From: Fulvivirga sp.
GTDB lineage: Bacteria > Bacteroidota > Bacteroidia > Cytophagales > Cyclobacteriaceae
Direction of reading: 5' to 3'
Assembly (NCBI GenBank): GCA_028280565.1
Contig: JANQLQ010000231.1
Location: 1-45,018 of the forward strand
Length of the DNA: 45,018 bases
The stretch's first letter is position 1. Every line of letters starts with the position of its first letter. Both the position numbers and the translations under genes were made by a program. The notes beneath the pieces are model-generated. The model was not told the origin of the DNA and ran no database searches. It saw nothing but the letters and a program-made list of their open reading frames with translations. Below are positions 1-7,639 of the stretch, piece after piece.

Positions 1-22
1 CGGCCTATAGCGGGTTTTGAGG

Positions 23-117
23 GGAAAATGGGCTTGGTTCCTGGCGCCCTTTTCTTTTGTTTCGTTTTCTTTCCCCGAAGGGATGCCTATGGCATGGGCG
101 CGCAAAAGAAAATGAAA
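23..117. repeat. 95-bp dispersed repeat, copy 1
   Basis: This stretch matches 17225-17319 over 95 bases with a single mismatch (C here, G there, in the TTGGTT-CTGG part). Inside it, TTTTCTTTTG near 50-59 is the reverse complement of CAAAAGAAAA at 103-112, so it can fold into a long hairpin. Bases 1-22 also resemble the sequence left of copy 2, so the element probably starts outside the window. A 66-codon reading frame over this copy is a by-product of the repeat and not a gene. Confidence 0.85.
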
Positions 118-415
118 CTGCACTTAGAACCACGAAATCTCGCGTATACTGCTCATTGTGGGGATCGCATTACCCGAAACACCTTAAAAACATGGCCTAA
201 TTGGCCAAAACTAATCGCTTTACTATAAAAGCTAATTTTCAAGGATGTTTTAAAAGGAGACTGGAAAAAATAGTTAACCGTCCAATTACACTTAACTTAA
301 CATTAGCTTATGTACCTAACTTCATACTTTTTACGTTGATCAAATTAATATCTATCTTTACATACATTTAATTCGCAAAAAAGACAACGATAAGTTTAAA
401 AATAACATTAATCAC
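118..415. other. Intergenic stretch upstream of tatA
   Basis: No gene is visible. The left part carries a short stem (TGGCC-TAATT-GGCCA near 193-207) and an 18-bp module at 228-245 that recurs at 16995-17012. The right part is AT-rich and should contain the tatA promoter. The best -7 candidates are TATCTTTA near 350 and TTAATTCG near 369, and both deviate from TAnnTTTG. Confidence 0.5.
228..245. repeat. 18-bp shared intergenic module, copy 1
   Basis: AAAGCTAATTTTCAAGGA occurs here and exactly again at 16995-17012. Both copies lie in an intergenic stretch that also carries the 95-bp repeat, but the order of the two elements is reversed. They therefore look like separate mobile or spreading units rather than one longer duplication. 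Confidence 0.6.
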
Positions 416-625
416 ATGACTAGTTTATTCGCTATCGGTATGCCTGGGGGTTGGGAATGGATCGTTATTATCTTAGTGGTCCTGATATTCTTCGGGGCAA
501 AAAAGATCCCTGAATTAGCAAGAGGACTTGGTAAAGGTATCCGAGAATTCAAGGATGCTACCAAAGAGATCAAACAGGATATTGAAGAGTCGGCTAAATC
601 TACGGATGAAGCCGTAAAAAAATAA
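416..625 (+). CDS. tatA: Sec-independent translocase subunit TatA
   Basis: TatA forms the protein-conducting part of the twin-arginine translocase, which moves folded proteins across the inner membrane. The 69-residue product has the family plan: a short N-terminal membrane segment (about residues 10-27), a G-A-K-K-I-P-E-L hinge, then an amphipathic helix (about 30-50) and a charged lysine/glutamate tail. The ATG at 416 is used; a second ATG eight codons in (MPGGWEW) is possible. No tatC is visible nearby. The stop lies six bases before gatA, so the two are probably co-transcribed. TatA and TatE types cannot be told apart from one gene. Confidence 0.93.
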   Translation: MTSLFAIGMPGGWEWIVIILVVLIFFGAKKIPELARGLGKGIREFKDATKEIKQDIEESAKSTDEAVKK

Positions 626-631
626 TGTCCT

Positions 632-2059
632 TTGAAACTTCCGGCCTCATTCCAATCTATCCGGGCAGCACTGGAGAACGGTACACTTACGTGTGCCCAG
701 CTAGTAGAACACTACCTGGAAAACATCCACGAGCGTAATCACCTTAACGCTTTTTTGGAGGTATTCGAGGATGAGGCTCGATCAAAAGCTGCAAAAATTG
801 ACGAAAAACTAGTCTCCAACACAGCAGGCAGGCTTGCAGGTATGGTGATCTCGATCAAAGATGTGCTCTGCTATGAAGATCACAACCTACAGGCTAGTAG
901 CAAGATATTAGGAGGTTTTGAGTCACAATTTACGGCTACAGCCGTTGAGCGCCTGCTCGCGGAAGACGCCATCATCATAGGCCGTACGAATTGTGATGAG
1001 TTCGCCATGGGTTCCAGTAATGAAAACTCGGCCTTCGGACCGGTCCTGAACGCCGCAGATAGGGAAAGGGTACCCGGGGGCTCATCCGGGGGAGCGGCAG
1101 TATCCGTTCAAGCGGACCTTTGCTTGGTGGCCCTGGGATCGGATACCGGGGGTTCCGTACGACAGCCCGCTGCTTTTTGTGGGGTAATAGGTCTAAAACC
1201 GACTTATTCGCGGATCTCCAGGCATGGACTGGTGGCTTACGCCTCTTCCTTCGACAGCATTGGAGTTTTTGCCAAAGAGGTAGAGGATATCGCGCTGGTA
1301 CTTGAGGTCATCGCGGGTGAAGATGATTTTGATAGTACCGTATCAAGACACAAAGTTGGGCATTACAGTGATAATATCACCACACACACCCAAAACTACA
1401 AGCTCGCCTATGTCAAGGAGACCTTGGAAAGCCCTGGGCTTTCGGAAAGTATTAAAACTAACATTTTAGGACATATTGAAGAGCTAAAAGCAGCGGGACA
1501 CACCGTAGAACAGGTCAATTTCCCTTTGCTGCAACATATCTTACCCACCTATTATATCCTCACGTGGGCAGAAGCTAGCTCTAATCTTTCGCGTTTCGAT
1601 GGCGTACGGTACGGGTACCGGAGTCCGAACACGACAGACTTGTCCTCGCTATACAAAAAAACACGTACCGAAGGTTTTGGAGAGGAGGTAAAAAGAAGGA
1701 TCATGCTGGGTACGTTTGTACTTAGCGCCAGTTATTACGATGCCTACTATACCAAGGCCCAAAAGACCCGGAAACTGATCCGGGACCAGACAAAAGCCAT
1801 ATTGCAGGAGTATGATTTCATCATCACTCCCACTACACCCACTACTGCTTTTAAGCTCGGTGAGCATAGCCAGGATCCGCTCGAAATGTACCTCGCAGAC
1901 CTGTACACAGTGCAGCCCTCGGTAGCAGGACTCCCGGCAATTTCACTTCCCAGCGGGATGGATGAAAAAAACCTGCCCATCGGGCTACAAGTGATCGCAG
2001 ATGATTTTAAAGAAAAAGAACTGCTTAAATTCTCCCATTATTTTTTAAACTTGAATTGA
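632..2059 (+). CDS. gatA: Asp-tRNA(Asn)/Glu-tRNA(Gln) amidotransferase subunit A
   Basis: GatA is the glutaminase subunit of GatCAB. It releases ammonia used to convert misacylated Glu-tRNA(Gln) and Asp-tRNA(Asn) to the correct species. The 475-residue protein has the amidase-signature fold with the expected triad: Lys76 (SIKD), cis-Ser151 (GGSSGG) and nucleophile Ser175 (GSDTGGSVRQP). The start is a TTG at 632, because the frame is closed by the tatA stop just upstream and the next ATG (842) would remove the N-terminal helices. An ATG overlapping the tatA stop (625) is in another frame. gatB and gatC are not in the window, as is usual when these genes are scattered. Confidence 0.93.
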   Translation: MKLPASFQSIRAALENGTLTCAQLVEHYLENIHERNHLNAFLEVFEDEARSKAAKIDEKLVSNTAGRLAGMVISIKDVLCYEDHNLQASSKILGGFESQFTATAVERLLAEDAIIIGRTNCDEFAMGSSNENSAFGPVLNAADRERVPGGSSGGAAVSVQADLCLVALGSDTGGSVRQPAAFCGVIGLKPTYSRISRHGLVAYASSFDSIGVFAKEVEDIALVLEVIAGEDDFDSTVSRHKVGHYSDNITTHTQNYKLAYVKETLESPGLSESIKTNILGHIEELKAAGHTVEQVNFPLLQHILPTYYILTWAEASSNLSRFDGVRYGYRSPNTTDLSSLYKKTRTEGFGEEVKRRIMLGTFVLSASYYDAYYTKAQKTRKLIRDQTKAILQEYDFIITPTTPTTAFKLGEHSQDPLEMYLADLYTVQPSVAGLPAISLPSGMDEKNLPIGLQVIADDFKEKELLKFSHYFLNLN

Positions 2060-2060
2060 C

Positions 2061-3446
2061 ATGAAACATTTTTTTTACCTGGCCGCACTTTTGTTCTCCC
2101 CTCTTGTTAAGGGAGAGACAGATTCTGCTGTTTTAGCCATTGATACCCTACAGGCCTATTTTATACCCACCTCAGATTATGAGTACATCCCCGGCAATGC
2201 GGACTATGATTTGGTTGCAGACCGCCTGTCGTGCATTGAAGGGGAGATCCCTTTGAATTTCAACACCCGGGTCTTTGCCTTTATCAATTATTTCGCGGTA
2301 AAGGATAGGGAATACACTAAAATGATCCTAGATAGGAAAAATGTATACTTTCCTATTTTTGAAAAATATTTGAAAAAATACGGGTTGCCTGATGAACTTA
2401 AATACCTCTCCATCATAGAGTCAGGCTTAAACCCAAAGGCTATTTCTCGCGCAGGAGCCGTGGGGCTATGGCAATTCATGTATTACACCGGCAGGCAATA
2501 TGGTTTACACAAGGACTGGTATATGGACGAAAGGATGGACCCTGAACAATCCACCGAAGCGGCTTGCAAGTTTTTAAAGCAGTTGTACAATACCTTTGGA
2601 GATTGGGAGCTGGCCATAGCCGCCTATAATACAGGCCCCGGTAACGTACGGAAGGCGATCAGGCGCTCCGGTTACAAAAGAAAATTCTGGGAAATATATC
2701 CGAACCTTTACCGGGAGACCCGGTCCTACCTTCCGCAGTTTGTCGCCATGATCTACGTCCTTAAGTATGCCGAGGAACATAATTTCCATGAAGAACAGGT
2801 GCAGCACCCTATGGAGACAGATACGGTCATTGTAAATTCTTATTTGCATTTTGAAACATTGGCAAATCATTTGGAGCTGTGCGTTGAAGATATTGAACAA
2901 CTCAACCCAGCGCTTAAACGAAAGGCCGTGCCCGGAACCGCCAGTGGGTATGTGCTGAAACTGCCTAAAACGGCCAAAAAATTATTATCCGCCAACCGGG
3001 AAGCTATCTTAGATACTGCCAGTAAAGTAGGAAAAAAAGAATTAGAACACTTAGCCCGCAACAGTGTAGGCAACACTTATGGTAAAAACAAGATCGTATA
3101 CCGGGTAAAAAGCGGTGATGTATTGGGCAAAATCGCGCAACGCTACCGGGTACGAGTTTCAGACATCAAAAAGTGGAACAATTTGCGTGGAAATACCATT
3201 CGGATAGGCCAGCGTTTAAACATCTGGCAGAGGCCGGGCTACCAGCCAAGAACTTATGCACAAAAATCGACCCCGAAAGTGATCCAAATGCCCAATGGCT
3301 CCAAGACTTATGTAGTCCAACCGGGAGATACCTTATGGGATATCTCCAGGAAGTTCGATGGTCTGAGTATCGAAAAGCTCAAAAAAATGAATAGGCTCCA
3401 GGGTAATAAAATCAAACCCGGTCAGCAACTAATTATCGGTGGATAA
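2061..3446 (+). CDS. MltD-like lytic transglycosylase with LysM repeats
   Basis: Predicted periplasmic or outer-membrane murein transglycosylase, cleaving the glycan strand of peptidoglycan. A signal peptide covers about residues 1-18. The SLT domain spans roughly 107-225, with the catalytic glutamate Glu120 in the IIESGLNPKA motif and the later GLWQFM and AAYNTGPGNV motifs. Two clear LysM domains follow (346-389 and 416-459), and a weaker LysM-like stretch lies at about 257-303. The gene starts one base after the gatA stop, so the two are surely co-transcribed. The architecture matches E. coli MltD; the name is by similarity only. Confidence 0.9.
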   Translation: MKHFFYLAALLFSPLVKGETDSAVLAIDTLQAYFIPTSDYEYIPGNADYDLVADRLSCIEGEIPLNFNTRVFAFINYFAVKDREYTKMILDRKNVYFPIFEKYLKKYGLPDELKYLSIIESGLNPKAISRAGAVGLWQFMYYTGRQYGLHKDWYMDERMDPEQSTEAACKFLKQLYNTFGDWELAIAAYNTGPGNVRKAIRRSGYKRKFWEIYPNLYRETRSYLPQFVAMIYVLKYAEEHNFHEEQVQHPMETDTVIVNSYLHFETLANHLELCVEDIEQLNPALKRKAVPGTASGYVLKLPKTAKKLLSANREAILDTASKVGKKELEHLARNSVGNTYGKNKIVYRVKSGDVLGKIAQRYRVRVSDIKKWNNLRGNTIRIGQRLNIWQRPGYQPRTYAQKSTPKVIQMPNGSKTYVVQPGDTLWDISRKFDGLSIEKLKKMNRLQGNKIKPGQQLIIGG

Positions 3447-3497
3447 TGTTTTGGTGACTAACTTCTCCTCTCACGATTATAAAAATAAAAAATCAAT

Positions 3498-4595
3498 ATG
3501 AAGCTAATAACATTTGTGTTCACTGTCTGTGTTGCCATTTTTTTAGGAGCTTGTGGCGGCGCTGGCGGCCCTAAAAACAAAAGTCTCTTACCCAAGGCCA
3601 CCGGCAGGGCTGGGGAAATGATCATGGTAATAGATTCAGCCCATTGGGCTAATGATCTTGGGGATGTACTAAAAGAGACCTTTCGCGCCGAGGTGCCCGG
3701 GCTTCCGAGAGAAGAATACATGTTTAAAGTAAACCGGGTAGACCCCCGCAAGTTAAATGACCTCTTGAAGGGCGTAAAAAATTTGGTTTTCGTGATGACA
3801 CTGGATAGCCGCTCGGCACAGACCCGTGTACTGAAGAGTTATTTCACCAAAACTTCGTTGGATCGTATCAAAAAAGATTCAAGCATCTTCGTCTACACCA
3901 CCACAGATGAATTTGCCAAGGGCCAAAGCATCATGTACCTGTTCAGCAGTACAAAAGACGCGCTGGTCAAAAAGATCAAAAGAAACCAGCAAGGCCTGCA
4001 AAATTATTTCAATGAAGCTGAAAAAAAACGTCTGACAGCCGGCTTGTTCAAAGCAAAGGAATCAACAGGACTCCGGGATATGCTGAGAAAAGAGCACGAG
4101 TGCTCCATGCGAATTCCTTTTGGTTACAAACTCGTGGTCAATGAAAAAAATGGATTTGTATGGTTCCGGCAGATCAACGATGAAAGCGATAAAAATATTT
4201 TCATTACTTACCAGGACTACCGATCAGAAGCTGATTTTACGCAAGAAAACCTAATCCGTTTAAGGGATTCAGTAGCTCAAAAACAACTTTTTGAAGACCC
4301 GGATATACCCGAGTCCTACATAGTTACCGAAACTTCTGTGCCGTATATCCCTGTAGTCACTAAAGAAATAAGCTTCAACGATAAATATGCAGTACAGGTG
4401 AAAGGGCTATGGAAGACCAATAACCTTTCAATGGGTGGGCCCTTCTTAGGCTACGCTATCGTAGATGAAGAGCTCGGCCGGCTTTATTACATTGAAGGTT
4501 TCGTATATAGCCCGGGGAAAAATCAAAGGGAGTTCATAAGAGAAATGGATGTGATCCTGTCTACATTTCGCATAAAAGCAGAATTGTCTTCCTAA
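3498..4595 (+). CDS. DUF4837 family lipoprotein
   Basis: A 365-residue predicted lipoprotein with a type II signal peptide: a hydrophobic run, then LGAC with the lipidated Cys19, followed by a glycine-rich linker. The body matches, by memory, the Bacteroidota-specific DUF4837 family, including the early GRAGEMIMVID motif and a C-terminal stretch (YYIEGFVYSPGKNQREFIRE) in which a single-pass substrate or partner could be held. Its function is not known. It lies 51 bases after the transglycosylase and may belong to the same unit, which suggests an envelope role. Confidence 0.8.
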   Translation: MKLITFVFTVCVAIFLGACGGAGGPKNKSLLPKATGRAGEMIMVIDSAHWANDLGDVLKETFRAEVPGLPREEYMFKVNRVDPRKLNDLLKGVKNLVFVMTLDSRSAQTRVLKSYFTKTSLDRIKKDSSIFVYTTTDEFAKGQSIMYLFSSTKDALVKKIKRNQQGLQNYFNEAEKKRLTAGLFKAKESTGLRDMLRKEHECSMRIPFGYKLVVNEKNGFVWFRQINDESDKNIFITYQDYRSEADFTQENLIRLRDSVAQKQLFEDPDIPESYIVTETSVPYIPVVTKEISFNDKYAVQVKGLWKTNNLSMGGPFLGYAIVDEELGRLYYIEGFVYSPGKNQREFIREMDVILSTFRIKAELSS

Positions 4596-4746
4596 ATTAA
4601 AATCCAGGTTCAAAGGAATACATTCGATATATTAAAATTACTTGAATTTTCAACTTTGAACTTGAACATAAAGCGTAAAAACCCCCAACAAAACTAAATA
4701 CTCTCTGCCTTTTTCTTATTTTCGCCTATTGAACCCACGGCGAAAA
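4596..4746 (+). promoter_or_regulatory. Intergenic region with candidate maeB promoter
   Basis: The AT-rich gap contains TATTTTCG at 4717-4724, which fits the Bacteroidota -7 pattern TAnnTTTG except for one base. Transcription would then begin close to 4731, just before the ATG at 4747. No good -33 TTG lies at the right distance. The same TTCG variant occurs before pdhA and icd. Confidence 0.4.
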
Positions 4747-7056
4747 ATGAGCATTAAAATCAGGAGGGAAGATGCCCTCAACTACCACCAACAAGGCCAG
4801 CCCGGAAAAATAGAGGTCGTTCCTAGCAAAGCTTTAAGTTCACAATTAGACCTAGCGCTGGCTTACTCCCCGGGAGTGGCGGAGCCTTGCGAAGTCATAG
4901 CAAAAGAGAAGGATGACGTTTACAAATATACCGCGAAAGGTAACCTGGTAGGCGTTATTTCCAATGGGACGGCCGTTTTGGGGTTAGGCAATATCGGGCC
5001 GGAGGCATCGAAGCCTGTTATGGAAGGAAAAGGGGTTTTGTTTAAAAAATTTGCAGGCATTGATGTATTTGATATCGAGATCGCCGAGGAGGACCCGGAT
5101 AAATTCATCGCCATTGTTAAAGCCTTGGAGCCTACCTTTGGGGGTATCAACCTAGAAGATATCAAAGCCCCGGAAAGCTTTAAGATAGAGCAGGAGCTTA
5201 GGGATAAAATGAGCATCCCGGTGATGCACGATGACCAACATGGCACGGCGATCATCTCTGCAGCAGCCTTATTGAATGCACTGGAGCTGGTAGACAAAAA
5301 GATCGAAGAGATCGTCACCGTAGTCAACGGTGCCGGGGCGGCAGCCATTGCTTGTACCAAACTATACTGCGCACTGGGAGCAAGAAAGGAAAACATCATT
5401 ATGTGCGATAGCAAAGGGGTGATCCGCAAAGACCGGGAAAACCTCGACCCCATTAAGGCGGAATTTGCTACCGACAGGGATTTTCACCAGCTACAGGATG
5501 CCATAGCAGGTTCTGATTTCTTTTTAGGGCTGTCTGTGCAGGACATATTGACGCCAGCAGACATACAAAACATGGCCGATAAGCCTATCGTATTCGCCCT
5601 GGCCAACCCTAATCCCGAAATTGCCTATGAGTTGGCTATGGAGGCTAGGAAAGATATTATTATGGCCACCGGGCGATCGGATCACCCGAACCAGGTGAAT
5701 AACGTTTTAGGATTTCCCTACATATTCCGGGGGGCGCTCGATGTGCGGGCGATGTCTATTAACGAAGAAATGAAATTAGCCGCTGTGCATGCGCTAGCGG
5801 ACTTGGCCAAAGAACCTGTGCCTGATATGGTCAACAAAGCGTATGGCGACGGAACCATCCAGTTTGGAAGGGACTACCTCATTCCCAAGCCCCTCGACCC
5901 AAGGCTGATCACAGCCATCTCCCCGGCGGTAGCCAAAGCCGCTATAGATTCCGGGGTGGCGAGGGAAAAGATCGCTGACTGGGGAAAATACCACGTAGAG
6001 CTGCAAAAAAGGATCGGCATTGACGAAAAGCTCATGTCCAGCGTGATCAACAGGGCGAAAAAAGACCCAAAACGGATCGTTTTTGCCGAGGCACACGATA
6101 TCAAGATCCTACGAGCAGCACAGGTCCTGCAAGACGAGGATATCGCCAAACCTATTCTTCTAGGACGAAAAGATGTGATCCAATCGCTCATAGAAGAACA
6201 CAACTTAGACCTGCATGGATGTAAGGTCATTGACACTTTTGATGAAAATGACAGGATCCACCTGTATGCCGAAACGCTTTATAAGAAGAGAAATCGCAAG
6301 GGGCTTACCCAGTATGAAGCGGTAAAGCAGATGAGGGATAGAAACTATTTCGGCTGCATGATGGTGGAAAAAGGAGAAGCTGATGCTTTTATATCAGGAC
6401 TCACCAAAGACTACCCCAAAACGATCCTGCCTGCCCTGCAGGTCATCGGCACCGACGAAGAGCACAAAAAGGTAGCCGGGATGTACATCATCATGAATAA
6501 GCAGGGCACTTACTTCTTTTCCGATACCACCGTGAATGTTGACCCTACCCCGGAAGACCTGGCGGATATCATTGCCATGACCTCTCGCGGGACAAGATTT
6601 TTCGATATAGAGCCTCGAATAGCGGTGTTATCGTATTCCAACTTCGGTTCAGCAAAAGGCAAGATCCCTGGGAAAACGAGTGAAGCCGTGCGCATTGCCA
6701 AAGAAAAATACCCTGACCTTGTCATCGACGGGGACATACAGGCCAACGTAGCCCTTAACACCAACATACAAAAAGAAATGTACCCCTTTAGCGAGCTAGC
6801 CAAGGAGGGCGCCAACACCCTGATCTTCCCGGACCTTACCTCCGGGAATATCGCTTATAAACTAGTGATGGAAATAGGAGGAGCAGAAGCGATCGGGCCT
6901 GTCCTTTTAGGCATGAAAAAACCCGTACATATTCTTCAACTCGGTAGCTCGGTGCGGGATATTGTGAATATGACAGCAATAGCGGTAGTGGATGCACAAT
7001 TGTATGATAAGAAGTTAGCCGATGATAGCGTATCTAAAAGGGAGGTTAGTATTTAA
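4747..7056 (+). CDS. maeB: NADP-dependent malic enzyme fused to a phosphotransacetylase-like domain (MaeB)
   Basis: Oxidatively decarboxylates malate to pyruvate, giving NADPH. The protein (769 residues from this start) has the MaeB layout: malic-enzyme N-terminal domain with Tyr40 (SPGVA) and Lys95 (EGKG), metal-binding Glu137/Asp138 and Asp162, a Rossmann loop GAGAAA at 195-200, and then a phosphate acetyltransferase-like domain from about residue 430 to the end. In this family that domain is regulatory, usually binding acetyl-CoA, rather than active. A TTG six codons upstream (4729) would also be in frame, but ATG 4747 gives the usual N-terminus and fits the candidate promoter. The 3' end overlaps ruvA by 35 bases. 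Confidence 0.95.
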   Translation: MSIKIRREDALNYHQQGQPGKIEVVPSKALSSQLDLALAYSPGVAEPCEVIAKEKDDVYKYTAKGNLVGVISNGTAVLGLGNIGPEASKPVMEGKGVLFKKFAGIDVFDIEIAEEDPDKFIAIVKALEPTFGGINLEDIKAPESFKIEQELRDKMSIPVMHDDQHGTAIISAAALLNALELVDKKIEEIVTVVNGAGAAAIACTKLYCALGARKENIIMCDSKGVIRKDRENLDPIKAEFATDRDFHQLQDAIAGSDFFLGLSVQDILTPADIQNMADKPIVFALANPNPEIAYELAMEARKDIIMATGRSDHPNQVNNVLGFPYIFRGALDVRAMSINEEMKLAAVHALADLAKEPVPDMVNKAYGDGTIQFGRDYLIPKPLDPRLITAISPAVAKAAIDSGVAREKIADWGKYHVELQKRIGIDEKLMSSVINRAKKDPKRIVFAEAHDIKILRAAQVLQDEDIAKPILLGRKDVIQSLIEEHNLDLHGCKVIDTFDENDRIHLYAETLYKKRNRKGLTQYEAVKQMRDRNYFGCMMVEKGEADAFISGLTKDYPKTILPALQVIGTDEEHKKVAGMYIIMNKQGTYFFSDTTVNVDPTPEDLADIIAMTSRGTRFFDIEPRIAVLSYSNFGSAKGKIPGKTSEAVRIAKEKYPDLVIDGDIQANVALNTNIQKEMYPFSELAKEGANTLIFPDLTSGNIAYKLVMEIGGAEAIGPVLLGMKKPVHILQLGSSVRDIVNMTAIAVVDAQLYDKKLADDSVSKREVSI

Positions 7057-7624
7057 AGATCCCACACATGTTCTCATAGATGTAAACGGCATTGGATATC
7101 ACGTAAACATATCCTTAGCCACTTTTAGTGAAATCAAAGACGAAGAAGATATTCTTTTGCATACGTACTTGCATGTAAAAGAAGACGCTCATACCTTGTA
7201 CGGCTTTAATAATGAGGCCGAAAAGGCGATGTTCCTACACCTGCTCTCTATTTCGGGTGTCGGTCCGAGTACGGGGCTGATGATCCAGTCATCACTGTCC
7301 TCCAGCGAGCTTAGGCAGGCTATCGCGCAAGAAAATGTAAAAACTATACAAAGTGTAAAAGGAGTTGGCGCCAAAACGGCACAACGGATCATACTGGAGT
7401 TAAAGGATAAAATACGGAAAGAAGGGATGTATGAAAACACGGAAAATACAAAAGATTTCGCCCCAACTACGCACAATACCATAAGGTCTGAAGCGTTATC
7501 AGCATTAACAACCTTAGGAATTAGCAAGAGTGCTGCTGAAAAAAGCATTGATTTGATCCTGGAAAATTCAGGAAATAAAATTACATTGGAGGAACTGATC
7601 AAGCTGGCATTAAAAAACGCCTGA
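7022..7624 (+). CDS. ruvA: Holliday junction branch migration protein RuvA
   Basis: RuvA binds four-way DNA junctions and recruits the RuvB motor. The 200-residue product has the N-terminal OB-fold (MIAYLKGRLV start), two helix-hairpin-helix motifs (about 76-90, SISGVGPSTG, and 111-125, SVKGVGAKTA), and a small C-terminal RuvB-binding domain (about 150-200). The start lies inside maeB in another frame, and the typical RuvA N-terminus supports it. The overlap implies translational coupling to maeB. ruvB and ruvC are not in the window. Confidence 0.95.
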   Translation: MIAYLKGRLVFKDPTHVLIDVNGIGYHVNISLATFSEIKDEEDILLHTYLHVKEDAHTLYGFNNEAEKAMFLHLLSISGVGPSTGLMIQSSLSSSELRQAIAQENVKTIQSVKGVGAKTAQRIILELKDKIRKEGMYENTENTKDFAPTTHNTIRSEALSALTTLGISKSAAEKSIDLILENSGNKITLEELIKLALKNA

Positions 7625-7639
7625 CAATATTTTAGAGTT

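Noticed and set aside
28-228. 66-codon frame on the plus strand at the left edge
   Set aside because: It lies almost wholly in the 95-bp repeat and following non-coding DNA, has no family features, and the same repeat at 17225 does not keep the same protein context.
625-700. ATG overlapping the tatA stop as the gatA start
   Set aside because: It is in a different frame from GatA; using it would need a frameshift, while TTG 632 gives the normal N-terminus.
4920-5453. Long antisense frames inside maeB, rpoB, rpoC and icd
   Set aside because: They mirror the codon pattern of the intact genes on the other strand and show no recognisable domain.
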